Part shown: piece after piece, positions 33,171-41,142 of the stretch
Layout: every line of letters begins with the position of its first letter
Numbering within the stretch: position 1 is the first letter of the stretch
NCBI RefSeq assembly: GCF_030813715.1
Contig: NZ_JAUSUZ010000001.1
Location: 5,084,001 to 5,148,000 of the forward strand
Reading direction: 5' to 3'
DNA from: Catenuloplanes indicus
Lineage (GTDB): Bacteria; Actinomycetota; Actinomycetes; Mycobacteriales; Micromonosporaceae
Length of the DNA: 64,000 nucleotides
Made by a program: the position numbers and the translations under genes
The notes under the pieces: model-generated
What the model was told of the DNA's origin: nothing
Seen by the model: only the letters and a program-made list of their open reading frames with translations
Database searches by the model: none

Positions 33171-33990
33171 CGCCGATCACACCCGAGGTCAGCAACCGGA
33201 CCGCCAGGATGCAGGTGTCGTCCTCCGGGTTGGCCGGTGGCAGCTGTCCGAGCAGGTCGCTGAGCGGTGCCGGGCCGCGCGCCGCGGAAATCCGGCCGAG
33301 CGTCTCGACCACCGGCGCCAGACCCTCGGCGAGACTGTGCCGGCGGTGCTCGACCAGGCCGTCCGTGTAGAAGACCAGCAGGTCGTGCGCGTCCAGCGCG
33401 GTGACGGCGGTGCCGTAGCAGGGGTCGCGGAACACACCCAGCAGCGGGCCGGCCGGACGGTCCAGCTCGACCGTGCGGCCGTCCCGGGCGTGCAGCGGCG
33501 CGGGGTGGCCGGCCTGGGCCCAGGTCATCGTGCCGGTCGCGGCGTCCCACCGGGCCACGACCGCGGTCACGGTCCGGGTCTCCGCACCGGCCGCGAGCAG
33601 CACGCGGTTGAGGTGGGCGAGAAGCTCGGCGGGCGCGGTGGTGGTCGTGATCAGCAGGGTGGCCAGCGCGTGCCGTACCTGGGCCATGGTGGCGGCCGCA
33701 CCGAGCCCGTGCCCGGCGACGTCGCCGACCGCGAGCACCACCGAGCCGTCCGGCGCCTCGGTCGCGTGGAACCAGTCGCCGCCGACCCGGTTCGCGTGCT
33801 CGGCCGGCAGGTACCGCACCGCGACCCGCAGCGCGCCGAGGTCGACCGGCGCGGCCGGGATCGGGAGCAGGATGTGCTGCAGCCCGGCGGCCAGTCGATG
33901 CTCCGCGGCCAGCCGCGACTCGACCTCCGCGAGCCGGTCGTGCCACCCCGGTGGCGGAGGACCGGCGAATTCGCTCGCGAGTTCGCTCAT
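33163..33990 (-). CDS. PP2C-type SpoIIE-family protein phosphatase
   Basis: The 275-residue enzyme has PP2C metal-binding motifs: RVGGDWFHATEAPDG, LAVGDVAGHGLGAAATMAQV and DLLVFYTDGLVEHR, with NPEDDTCILAVR at the C-terminus. It should dephosphorylate the neighbouring STAS protein. The N-terminal 40 residues look like a short coiled coil. There is no sensor domain, so input may come from a partner. It is translationally coupled on both sides. Confidence 0.9.
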   Translation of the reverse strand: MSELASEFAGPPPPGWHDRLAEVESRLAAEHRLAAGLQHILLPIPAAPVDLGALRVAVRYLPAEHANRVGGDWFHATEAPDGSVVLAVGDVAGHGLGAAATMAQVRHALATLLITTTTAPAELLAHLNRVLLAAGAETRTVTAVVARWDAATGTMTWAQAGHPAPLHARDGRTVELDRPAGPLLGVFRDPCYGTAVTALDAHDLLVFYTDGLVEHRRHSLAEGLAPVVETLGRISAARGPAPLSDLLGQLPPANPEDDTCILAVRLLTSGVIGDG

Positions 33991-34301
33991 GGGGCCAGGC
34001 CGAACGCGGCGAGCAGGCCGGTCATCCGTAGCTGGTCGTGCACCTTCGGGCTGGGATGCTCGACCCGGAACTCCGCATGCCGGGCGTGCGCCAGCTTCAT
34101 CACGTTGACCAGCACGCCGATGCCCGAGCTGTCCAGGAACGTGACCGCGGACAGGTCGACCCGGACCGCGGGCGGGCGGCGCGCGTCGACCTCGACACGG
34201 ATCGTGTCCAGGACACCGGCTGCGTTACTGAAGTCGATCTCCCCGGCGAGCGTGACACCGAGCGTCCGTCCCGAGTCCGCCGACACCGATACCGGTTCCA
34301 T
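33987..34301 (-). CDS. STAS-domain anti-anti-sigma factor
   Basis: The 104-residue protein has the STAS phosphorylation-site motif VTFLDSSGIGVLVNVMKLA, where the first Ser after Asp is the usual phosphoacceptor. It begins MEPVSVSADSGRTLGVTLAG with GGGGAGG upstream. It is first in the three-gene partner-switching operon (STAS, phosphatase, kinase). Confidence 0.88.
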   Translation of the reverse strand: MEPVSVSADSGRTLGVTLAGEIDFSNAAGVLDTIRVEVDARRPPAVRVDLSAVTFLDSSGIGVLVNVMKLAHARHAEFRVEHPSPKVHDQLRMTGLLAAFGLAP

Positions 34302-34530
34302 CCCGAACCTCCCCACCCGACCTGGACATTCTCCTCTCGGTACGGCGCTGTGGCGGTCACACGAAAGACGGATCGCCGAATCCCTTAGCCACCCGGCCTG
34401 GCTACCGATACAGACGGCACGGCAAGACGGGAGCGCGACGGACGGGCAGGGCTGGTGCCCGTGACCGTCGATCCACCGCCCCGCCGGCACCGCACGCGGA
34501 ACCCCCCTTGTCTGCGAGCGGTGCTATCCA

Positions 34531-34564
34531 GGGCGCCGGTCCCGACGGGGACCGGCGCCCTTTC
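34531..34564 (-). terminator. terminator of the crtB-phr operon
   Basis: GGGCGCCGGTCCC and GGGACCGGCGCCC pair in a 13-bp stem directly beyond the phr stop. The flanking 34302-34530 gap upstream of the STAS gene holds no visible gene. Confidence 0.8.
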
Positions 34565-34565
34565 G

Positions 34566-35900
34566 TCATCTGAGCCAGACGGCTTCGTCGCCATGGGACT
34601 CGAGCGGTGGTGGGTAGCCGAGCTTCGGGAAGCCGTCGAGGCGCCACGGCAGGTGTACGTCCGCGCCCTGGATCTTGGCTAACTCGGGGACGTAGCGGCG
34701 GACGTAGTCGCCCTCCGGGTCGTACCGCTGGGCCTGTCTGATGGGGTTGAAGCGGCGGTGCGGGCGGGTGTCGTTGCCGGTCCCGGCCACCCACTGCCAG
34801 TTGCCGGAGTTGTTCGGCACGTCGCCGTCGATCAGCCACCGGAAGAACCAGTCCTGCCCGGCCCGCCAGTCGAGGCGCAGGTGCTTGGTGAGCAGCGCGG
34901 CGGTGATCAGGCGAGCGCGGTTGTGCATCCAGCCCTCGGCCATCAGCTGCCGCATGCCGGCGTCGACGATCGGCACGCCGGTGTGCCCGGTCTGCCACGC
35001 CTCCAGCGCGTGCGCGTCGTCGTACCGCCAGTTCCCGTCGCCGGCCGGGCGTATCGGCTGCCGGGCGATGTCCTGGAAACCGGCCGTGACCTGGTAGTAG
35101 AAGTCCCGCCAGCAGAGCTGGCGGACGAACGCCGCGGCACCGGGGCCGCCGTGCTTGCGGGCCGCGTTCGCGACCGCGAGCGGGGACAGGCAACCGAACC
35201 GGAGGTACGCGGAGAGCCGCGAGGTGTCGTCGTCCGCCATCGCGTCGTGCTGGTCGTCGTACGCGTCGATGTGCCGCAGCCAGGTCGTCAACCGGCGGCG
35301 GGCCTCGGTCTCGCCACCCGCGGCCGCGTCCGGCGACTCGCCCGCCGGCGGCTCCGGCAGCGCGATGCCGAGCTTCTCCGCACCGGGCGGCAGACTGATC
35401 GTGTGTGGCGTGGCCACCTCGTCCCGCCAGGTCGCGGCCTCCCAGGCCCGGAAGTACGGGGAGAAGACGCGGTAGTGACCGCCGCCGCCACCGGGCCGGA
35501 CCGCGCCGGGCGGCAGCACGGTCACGCCGGGGAACAGGCGCAGCGACATCCGGTGCCGCTCCGCCTCCGCGCGCAGCCGGTCCTGCCGCCGGGCGGCGAA
35601 GCGGGTCACGTCGTGGGAGAGCGCGATGCCGTCCGCCCCCACCGCCCGCGCCACCGCGATCGTCTCGGCCACCGTGTCGCCGCGCCGCACGACCAGGTCC
35701 GCGCCGCGTCGCTTCAGCCCGTCGCGCAGGTCGGCGAGGGCCTGGTGGAGGAAACGGTCACGGTTGGCGGACCGGCCGAGCAGCGCCGGGTCCAGCACGA
35801 ACAGCGGCACCACGTGCTCCGCGTTCGCGCAGCCGGCCGCGAGCGCGGGCTGGTCGTGCAGCCGCAGGTCACGGGTGAAGAGGACGACGGCGGTCCTCAT
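34566..35900 (-). CDS. phr: deoxyribodipyrimidine photolyase
   Basis: The 444-residue class I photolyase repairs cyclobutane pyrimidine dimers with light. The N-terminal domain starts MRTAVVLFTRDLRLHDQPAL. The FAD-binding half has SRLSAYLRFGCLSPLAVANA, WRDFYYQV, the AEGWMHNRARL loop and NSGNWQWVAGTGND with the Trp triad region. The C-terminus RRFNPIRQAQRYDPEGDYVR is complete. It overlaps crtB by four bases, so repair and carotenoid synthesis are co-transcribed, presumably as a light response. Confidence 0.95.
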   Translation of the reverse strand: MRTAVVLFTRDLRLHDQPALAAGCANAEHVVPLFVLDPALLGRSANRDRFLHQALADLRDGLKRRGADLVVRRGDTVAETIAVARAVGADGIALSHDVTRFAARRQDRLRAEAERHRMSLRLFPGVTVLPPGAVRPGGGGGHYRVFSPYFRAWEAATWRDEVATPHTISLPPGAEKLGIALPEPPAGESPDAAAGGETEARRRLTTWLRHIDAYDDQHDAMADDDTSRLSAYLRFGCLSPLAVANAARKHGGPGAAAFVRQLCWRDFYYQVTAGFQDIARQPIRPAGDGNWRYDDAHALEAWQTGHTGVPIVDAGMRQLMAEGWMHNRARLITAALLTKHLRLDWRAGQDWFFRWLIDGDVPNNSGNWQWVAGTGNDTRPHRRFNPIRQAQRYDPEGDYVRRYVPELAKIQGADVHLPWRLDGFPKLGYPPPLESHGDEAVWLR

Positions 35901-36820
35901 GCCAGGATCGCGTCGCGGTCGAGCCGTGGACCGGGCAGCGGCACCGGACTGCCGGTGGCGGTCAGCAGCGCGCGGCCGGCGACCGCGGCTCGGCGCCGGT
36001 TCGGCACGGTGGCGCGGCGCTCGAAGACGTCGTACCGGGCGGCCGCGACCTCGTCCAGGATGCCGCCGTAGAGCAGGTACGCGGTGCGGATGCAGGCCTG
36101 CGACGCCGGCGCGAGCATGGTGACGCCGGCCGCCGCGGCCGCGTAGTGCTCCTGCGCGCGGGCCGTCTCGAACTCGATCAGCGCAGCTACCTCGGGCGTG
36201 GTGGATCCGCGTTCCTTGCACGCCTGAAGGTCGTCCACGGTCAGCCCGAACCGGGCCAGATCGGCCTCCGGCAGGTAGACGCGGCCGCGGTCCAGGTCCT
36301 CGGACACGTCCCGGACGAAGTTCGTCAGCTGGAACGCGAAGCCGAGCTGGCGGGCCGGTTCGCGCGCGGCGGCCACGTCGTCGGTGCCGAGGATCGGCAG
36401 CATCATCGTGCCGATCACGGCCGCCGAGCCCTCCATGTACTCCAGCAGGTCGTCGTAGGTCGGGTAGCGGGTGACCGTCAGGTCCATCGCCATGCTGCGC
36501 AGGAACGAGTCGAAGTCCGCCAGGTCCAGGCCGAAGACCGCGATCGTGTGCAGCACCGCGGGCAGCAGCGGGTCGTCCACCGGCTCGCCGCGCAGCCCGG
36601 CCAGGAACCGCTCGGACCACTCGTTCAGCAGCTCGGCCCGGCGTTGCGGCGGCAGGCTCTCGGTGCGGTCGACTATCTCGTCCGCGTGCCGGGTGAACCC
36701 GTAGAGCGCGTGCACATGACGGCGCTTCCAGGCGGGTAGGAGCCGGGTCGCCAGGTAGTAGGTGCGGCCGTGCTCCCGGTGCAGTGCGCGGCAGCGTGCG
36801 TAACTGTCCGCCAGGTCCAT
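35897..36820 (-). CDS. crtB: phytoene synthase
   Basis: The 307-residue enzyme condenses two geranylgeranyl diphosphates into phytoene. The two Asp-rich motifs are visible as ALYGFTRHADEIVDR and NFVRDVSEDLDRGRVYLP. GAGGAGCGGGC precedes the ATG. It is divergent from crtE across 84 bp and coupled to phr. No lycopene cyclase gene is in the window. Confidence 0.95.
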   Translation of the reverse strand: MDLADSYARCRALHREHGRTYYLATRLLPAWKRRHVHALYGFTRHADEIVDRTESLPPQRRAELLNEWSERFLAGLRGEPVDDPLLPAVLHTIAVFGLDLADFDSFLRSMAMDLTVTRYPTYDDLLEYMEGSAAVIGTMMLPILGTDDVAAAREPARQLGFAFQLTNFVRDVSEDLDRGRVYLPEADLARFGLTVDDLQACKERGSTTPEVAALIEFETARAQEHYAAAAAGVTMLAPASQACIRTAYLLYGGILDEVAAARYDVFERRATVPNRRRAAVAGRALLTATGSPVPLPGPRLDRDAILA

Positions 36821-36848
36821 GCCCGCTCCTCAGATTCGAAACTCGTTG

Positions 36849-36892
36849 TGCTGAAATCGACTCAGCAATCGACGCAACTCCGATCGTAGAGT
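36849..36892. promoter_or_regulatory. divergent crtB/crtE control region
   Basis: TGCTGA and TCAGCA form a dyad around a 7-bp spacer at 36849-36867, and TAGAGT at 36887-36892 is a plausible -10 for crtE with its GTG 12 bp downstream. The dyad is a candidate operator for the MerR-B12 regulator encoded at 40135. Confidence 0.45.
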
Positions 36893-36904
36893 ACCGTCCG
36901 GGGG

Positions 36905-38044
36905 GTGGCCAACGACACGCTCGCTCCATACGCGCTGGGTAAGCCGCCCGTCCCCACTCAGGATCAAGCAGATGAACCCCCGGTACACACCATGCCGTTG
37001 AATTTGATCGAGGCGGTCGAGGGCACGCTCGCCGACTTCCTCGCCCGGGAGATCGCCTCGCTGGACGAGATCGATCCGGCGCTCGGCGGTTTCGCCCGTG
37101 CCGCACGTGACAGCGTGCTGGCCGGCGGAAAGCGGCTGCGCCCGGTTTTCGCCTACTGGGGCTGGCGCGGCGTGATGGGCATGGAGCCGCGCGCCGACGC
37201 GGTGCTGCCCGCGCTCGCCGCGCTGGAACTGCTGCACACGTTCGCGCTGGTGCACGACGACGTGATGGATGCCTCGGACACCCGGCGTGGCCGCCCGACG
37301 GTGCACCGGGTCTTCGAGGCGCAGCACGTCGCGGCCGGCCGGCGCGGCGAGCCCGCCCGCTTCGGCGAGGCCTCGGCCGTGCTGATCGGCGACCTCTGCC
37401 TGGTCTGGGCGGACCGCCTGCTCGGCACCGCGGACGTGGACGCCGACGTGCTGCTGGCCACCCGCCGCTGCTACGACCAGATGCGAATAGAAGCCGTCGC
37501 CGGCCAGTACCTGGACGTGCTCGGCGAGTCGGAGCCGGGCAGCTGGTCGGTGGCACGGGCGCTGAAGGTGGCCCGGCACAAGACCGCCGGTTACACCGTG
37601 CTCCGTCCGCTCCACTTCGGACTTACACTGGCCGGGATGCCCTTCGCCGGGCGGACCCGGGCCGTGACGGACGCCTACAGCGGCTACGGTCTGGCCGTCG
37701 GCGAGGCGTTCCAGCTGCGTGACGACCTGCTCGGTGTCTACGGGGAGCCCTCGGTCACCGGCAAGCCGGCCGGCGATGACCTGGTCGCCGGCAAGCCGAC
37801 CGCACTGCTGATGCTGGCGCGCGAGATGGCGTCCACGGCTCAGCTCGCCGAGCTGGACGGCGCCGCGGACGTGACACGCAAGGCCCAGGTCGTGGCGGAG
37901 ACCGGTGCACCTGAACGAGTGGAAAAGATGATCGAGGAGCGGGTGGCGGTGGCGCTGCATGCGTTGCGCCGCGCGCCGATCGACGACGCGGCCCGCGAGA
38001 TCCTGACCGGGCTGGCGGTCACCGCCACCCAGCGCCAGGCATGA
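36905..38044 (+). CDS. crtE: geranylgeranyl diphosphate synthase (polyprenyl synthetase)
   Basis: The 379-residue isoprenyl diphosphate synthase has a first Asp-rich motif in LVHDDVMDASDTRRGRPT and a second in FQLRDDLLGVYGE. It makes the C20 precursor used by CrtB. An N-terminal extension of about 30 residues precedes the fold. The GTG start follows the putative promoter closely. The next gene, crtI, follows after about 30 bp, so crtE-crtI-idi-litR look like an operon. Confidence 0.92.
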   Translation: MANDTLAPYALGKPPVPTQDQADEPPVHTMPLNLIEAVEGTLADFLAREIASLDEIDPALGGFARAARDSVLAGGKRLRPVFAYWGWRGVMGMEPRADAVLPALAALELLHTFALVHDDVMDASDTRRGRPTVHRVFEAQHVAAGRRGEPARFGEASAVLIGDLCLVWADRLLGTADVDADVLLATRRCYDQMRIEAVAGQYLDVLGESEPGSWSVARALKVARHKTAGYTVLRPLHFGLTLAGMPFAGRTRAVTDAYSGYGLAVGEAFQLRDDLLGVYGEPSVTGKPAGDDLVAGKPTALLMLAREMASTAQLAELDGAADVTRKAQVVAETGAPERVEKMIEERVAVALHALRRAPIDDAAREILTGLAVTATQRQA

Positions 38045-38073
38045 TAATCAAGCAGCAGAACGGAAGGGCACGA

Positions 38074-39558
38074 ATGCGTACGGTGAGCGGGGCCACTGAT
38101 CACGTGGTGGTCGTCGGCGCGGGGCTGGGCGGTCTCGCGGCAGCGCTGCACCTCGCGGGCGCGGGCCGCCGGGTGACCATTGTCGAGCGCGAGCCGGTCC
38201 CGGGCGGCCGGGCCGGGCGGCTGGACGTCGGCGGTTACACGTTCGACACCGGGCCGACCGTGCTCACCATGCCGGAGCTGATCGCCGAGCCGCTGGCCGC
38301 GGTCGGCGAGGAGCTGTCCGACTGGATGGAACTCACGCCGCTCGACCCGGCGTACCGCGCGTTCTACCCGGACGGCTCGCAGCTGGACGTGATCGCGGAC
38401 ACGGTACGGATGGCCGCCGAGATCTCCCGGGTCTGCGGGCCGCGCGAGGCGGACGGATACCTGCGCTTCGTCGACTTCGCCCGCAACCTGTGGGACCTGG
38501 AGCGGAACGACTTCATCGACCGCAACCTCGACTCACCGCGCGACCTGGTCAACCTCGGCATGCTGAAGCTGCTCGGCTCCGGCGCGATGCGGCGGCTGCA
38601 ACCCAAGGTCAACCAGTTCCTCAAGGACCCGCGTACCCAGCGCGTCTTCTCGTTCCAGGCGATGTACGCCGGGATGTCGCCGCACGACGCGCTGGCCATC
38701 TACGCGGTCATCGCGTACCTGGACTCGGTGGCCGGCGTCTACTTCCCCAAGGGCGGCATCCACGCGGTCCCGCGCGGCATGGCGGCGGCGGCCGAGAAAC
38801 ACGGGGTGGAGATCCGGTACAACACCACGGTGTCCCGGGTGGAGACGGTGAACGGCCGGGCCACCGCGGTGATCACCGCGGACGGCGAGCGGATCGCGGC
38901 GGACGCGTTCGTGCTCAACCCGGATCTGCCGGTCGCCTACCGGGACCTGCTGCCGGACCGTCCCTACCGCCGGCGGCTGCGGTACTCGCCGTCCTGCGTG
39001 GTGCTGCACGTCGGCTCGGACCGCGCCTACTCCAAGATCGCGCATCACAACATCCACTTCGGGCGGAGCTGGCGCGGCACGTTCGACGAGGTGATCCGGC
39101 GCGGAGAGCTGATGACCGACCCGTCGCTGCTGGTCTGCAACCCGAGCATGGACGATCCGTCGGCGGCGCCCGAGGGTAAGCAGAGCTACTACATCCTGGC
39201 CCCGGTGCCGAACCTGGAGCGCGGCCCGCTGGACTGGCGGGGCGGGCTGGGCGACCGGTACGCGGACCAGCTGCTCGGCACGCTGGAGGAGCGCGGCTAC
39301 ATCGGCTTCCGGGACGGCGTGGAGGTACTGCGTACGATCACGCCCGCGGACTGGGCGGACCAGGGCATGGCGGCCGGCACCCCGTTCGCGGCCGCGCACA
39401 ACCTGATGCAGACCGGCCCGTTCCGGCCGCACAACCTGCATCCGTCGATAGGCAACGTCGTGTTCGCCGGTTCGGGCACGCAGCCGGGCGTCGGGGTACC
39501 GATGGTGTTGATCTCTGGAAAGCTGGCCGCCGCGCGCATCACCGGGAGCACTGCATGA
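38074..39558 (+). CDS. crtI: phytoene desaturase
   Basis: The 494-residue FAD enzyme desaturates phytoene toward lycopene. It has the dinucleotide-binding VVVGAGLGGLAAALHLAGAG followed by VPGGRAGRLDVGGYTFDTGP, and the C-terminal bacterial CrtI block AGSGTQPGVGVPMVLISGKL. ATG 38074 is preceded by GGAAGGG; ATG 38041 overlaps the crtE stop and lacks a site. The degree of desaturation cannot be predicted. Confidence 0.93.
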   Translation: MRTVSGATDHVVVVGAGLGGLAAALHLAGAGRRVTIVEREPVPGGRAGRLDVGGYTFDTGPTVLTMPELIAEPLAAVGEELSDWMELTPLDPAYRAFYPDGSQLDVIADTVRMAAEISRVCGPREADGYLRFVDFARNLWDLERNDFIDRNLDSPRDLVNLGMLKLLGSGAMRRLQPKVNQFLKDPRTQRVFSFQAMYAGMSPHDALAIYAVIAYLDSVAGVYFPKGGIHAVPRGMAAAAEKHGVEIRYNTTVSRVETVNGRATAVITADGERIAADAFVLNPDLPVAYRDLLPDRPYRRRLRYSPSCVVLHVGSDRAYSKIAHHNIHFGRSWRGTFDEVIRRGELMTDPSLLVCNPSMDDPSAAPEGKQSYYILAPVPNLERGPLDWRGGLGDRYADQLLGTLEERGYIGFRDGVEVLRTITPADWADQGMAAGTPFAAAHNLMQTGPFRPHNLHPSIGNVVFAGSGTQPGVGVPMVLISGKLAAARITGSTA

Positions 39559-40145
39559 CCGCACGTGAGGAACATCTCGTCGAGCTCTGCGGGGAGGACG
39601 GGACCCCGCAGGGCAGCACCACGGTCGCGGCCGCCCACGTCGCACCGGGCCGGCTGCACCGCGCTTTCTCGGTGCTGCTGGTGGACGACGACGGCCGGAT
39701 CCTGCTCCAGCAGCGCGCCGCCGTGAAGACGCGCTTCCCGCTGCGCTGGGCGAACGCGTGCTGCGGTCACCCTGAGCCGGGCGAGTCGCTGTCCGTGTCG
39801 GCGAACCGGCGGCTCGGCGAGGAGCTGGGCGTGGCGCCGCTGCCGTTGACCGAGATCGGCGTGCACCTGTACTACGCGGAGGACCCGGCGACCGGGCGGG
39901 TCGAGCACGAGTACGACCACGTGCTGCTCGGCCGTCTCCCGGCCGGTGCCGCGATCGCGCCGGACCCGGACGAGGTCGCGGAACTGCGCTGGGTCGCGCC
40001 GGCGGACCTGCGCGCCGAGCTGGTCGACGGGCGCCCGTTCGCGCCCTGGTTCGACGGAGTGATCAAGCACCTGTTCGCGCTCGTCGACGCCGGTGACCCG
40101 GCCGGGGCGCCGATACCAGCCGCGGAGCGGTCGGGTGGGCGATGA
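39555..40145 (+). CDS. idi: isopentenyl-diphosphate delta-isomerase (type I)
   Basis: The 196-residue Nudix-fold enzyme interconverts IPP and DMAPP. It carries RFPLRWANACCGHPEPGESL, with the catalytic Cys in NACCGHP, and the Glu-rich metal motif with HLYYAEDPATGRVEHEYDHV. Its ATG overlaps the crtI stop. Placement in the carotenoid operon supplies DMAPP for CrtE. Confidence 0.95.
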   Translation: MTAREEHLVELCGEDGTPQGSTTVAAAHVAPGRLHRAFSVLLVDDDGRILLQQRAAVKTRFPLRWANACCGHPEPGESLSVSANRRLGEELGVAPLPLTEIGVHLYYAEDPATGRVEHEYDHVLLGRLPAGAAIAPDPDEVAELRWVAPADLRAELVDGRPFAPWFDGVIKHLFALVDAGDPAGAPIPAAERSGGR

Positions 40146-41142
40146 CGGCCTGACGGCGGGGGCGGTCGCGCGACGACTCGGCATCGCGGTCACCACGCTG
40201 CGCACCTGGCATCAGCGGTACGGGCTCGGGCCGAGCCGGCACGAGAGCGGACGGCACCGGCGGTACACCGAGGAGGATCTGGCGCGGCTGGAGGTGATGC
40301 GACGGCTGACGGCCGAGGGCGTGCCGGCCGCGGAGGCGGCCCGGTTCGCGTCGCGCGCGCCGGTGTCCGAGGGCACCGGCGGTGGCACTCCGAGCTCGCC
40401 GTCGCAGATGGTGCACGTATCGCCGGAAGATCTTGATCTTGATCTTGATCTAGAGGTTCGGCACGGCGGCGGGCACTCAATCGCTCTCGGTTACGCCGCG
40501 CCCGCGGCACGCGGGCTGGCGACCGCGGCCATGCGGCTCGACGCGCCCGCCATGCGTGAACTGATCACTCAGTCCATCGCCGAGGTGGGTGTGATCCAGG
40601 CCTGGACCGACCTGCTGGTCCCGGTGCTCATCGGGGTCGGCGAGCGGTACGCCGCGACCGGCCGGTACATCGAGGTCGAGCACCTGCTGTCCCGGTCCGT
40701 GTCCGAGGCGCTGGGCGCGGTCACCCGGCCGGTTGCCTACGGAGTGTCACCGCAGGTGCTGCTCGCCTGTGCCGACGAGGAGCAGCACAGCCTGCCGCTG
40801 GAGGCGCTCGCGGCCGCGCTCGCCGAACGCGGCGCTGCCTGCCGGCTGCTCGGCGCGCGCGTCCCGTCCGCCGCGCTCGCGGACGCGGTCAACCGCACCG
40901 GGCCGCTCGCCGTGGTGCTTTGGTCGCAGCTGCCGGCGACCGGCGACCCGGCCCAGTTGCACGCCCTGATGTCCGGCGTGCGGCACGCGATGCTGCTGAT
41001 CGCGGCCGGGCCCGGCTGGCGACGGGACGGGCTGCCGGCCGGCACCGTCGCCCCGAACTCGCTCGACGACGCGGTCGAGCTGGTCCTGCCGCTACTCGCG
41101 CGGACCGGAGCCGGCGTAGAGCGCGTCGATCGCGTTGGTTGA
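40135..41142 (+). CDS. litR: MerR-family regulator with B12-binding domain (LitR/CarH-like)
   Basis: The 335-residue protein has a MerR DNA-binding domain (GLTAGAVARRLGIAVTTLRT, WHQRYGLGPSR, RRYTEEDLARLEVM). After an acidic linker comes a helical plus cobalamin-binding pair of domains: VEHLLSRSVSEALG, then ADEEQHSLPLEALAAALAER, with a His in the position of the lower axial ligand. LitR/CarH proteins repress carotenoid genes in the dark through adenosylcobalamin and release DNA in light. The gene closes the crt operon, overlapping idi. GTG 40135 has GGAG six bases upstream. Photoreceptor function is inferred from architecture and neighbours. Confidence 0.85.
   Translation: MGDDGLTAGAVARRLGIAVTTLRTWHQRYGLGPSRHESGRHRRYTEEDLARLEVMRRLTAEGVPAAEAARFASRAPVSEGTGGGTPSSPSQMVHVSPEDLDLDLDLEVRHGGGHSIALGYAAPAARGLATAAMRLDAPAMRELITQSIAEVGVIQAWTDLLVPVLIGVGERYAATGRYIEVEHLLSRSVSEALGAVTRPVAYGVSPQVLLACADEEQHSLPLEALAAALAERGAACRLLGARVPSAALADAVNRTGPLAVVLWSQLPATGDPAQLHALMSGVRHAMLLIAAGPGWRRDGLPAGTVAPNSLDDAVELVLPLLARTGAGVERVDRVG
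40429..40452 (+). repeat. in-frame hexanucleotide repeat within litR
   Basis: Three exact GATCTT units plus GATCTA encode Asp-Leu four times (residues 99-106) in the linker between the DNA-binding and B12 domains. Slippage would add or remove Asp-Leu pairs without a frameshift. Confidence 0.8.

Noticed and set aside
34302-34530. Possible small RNA before the hairpin at 34531
   Set aside because: The hairpin is best explained as the terminator of phr on the minus strand; no promoter or conserved structure is seen.
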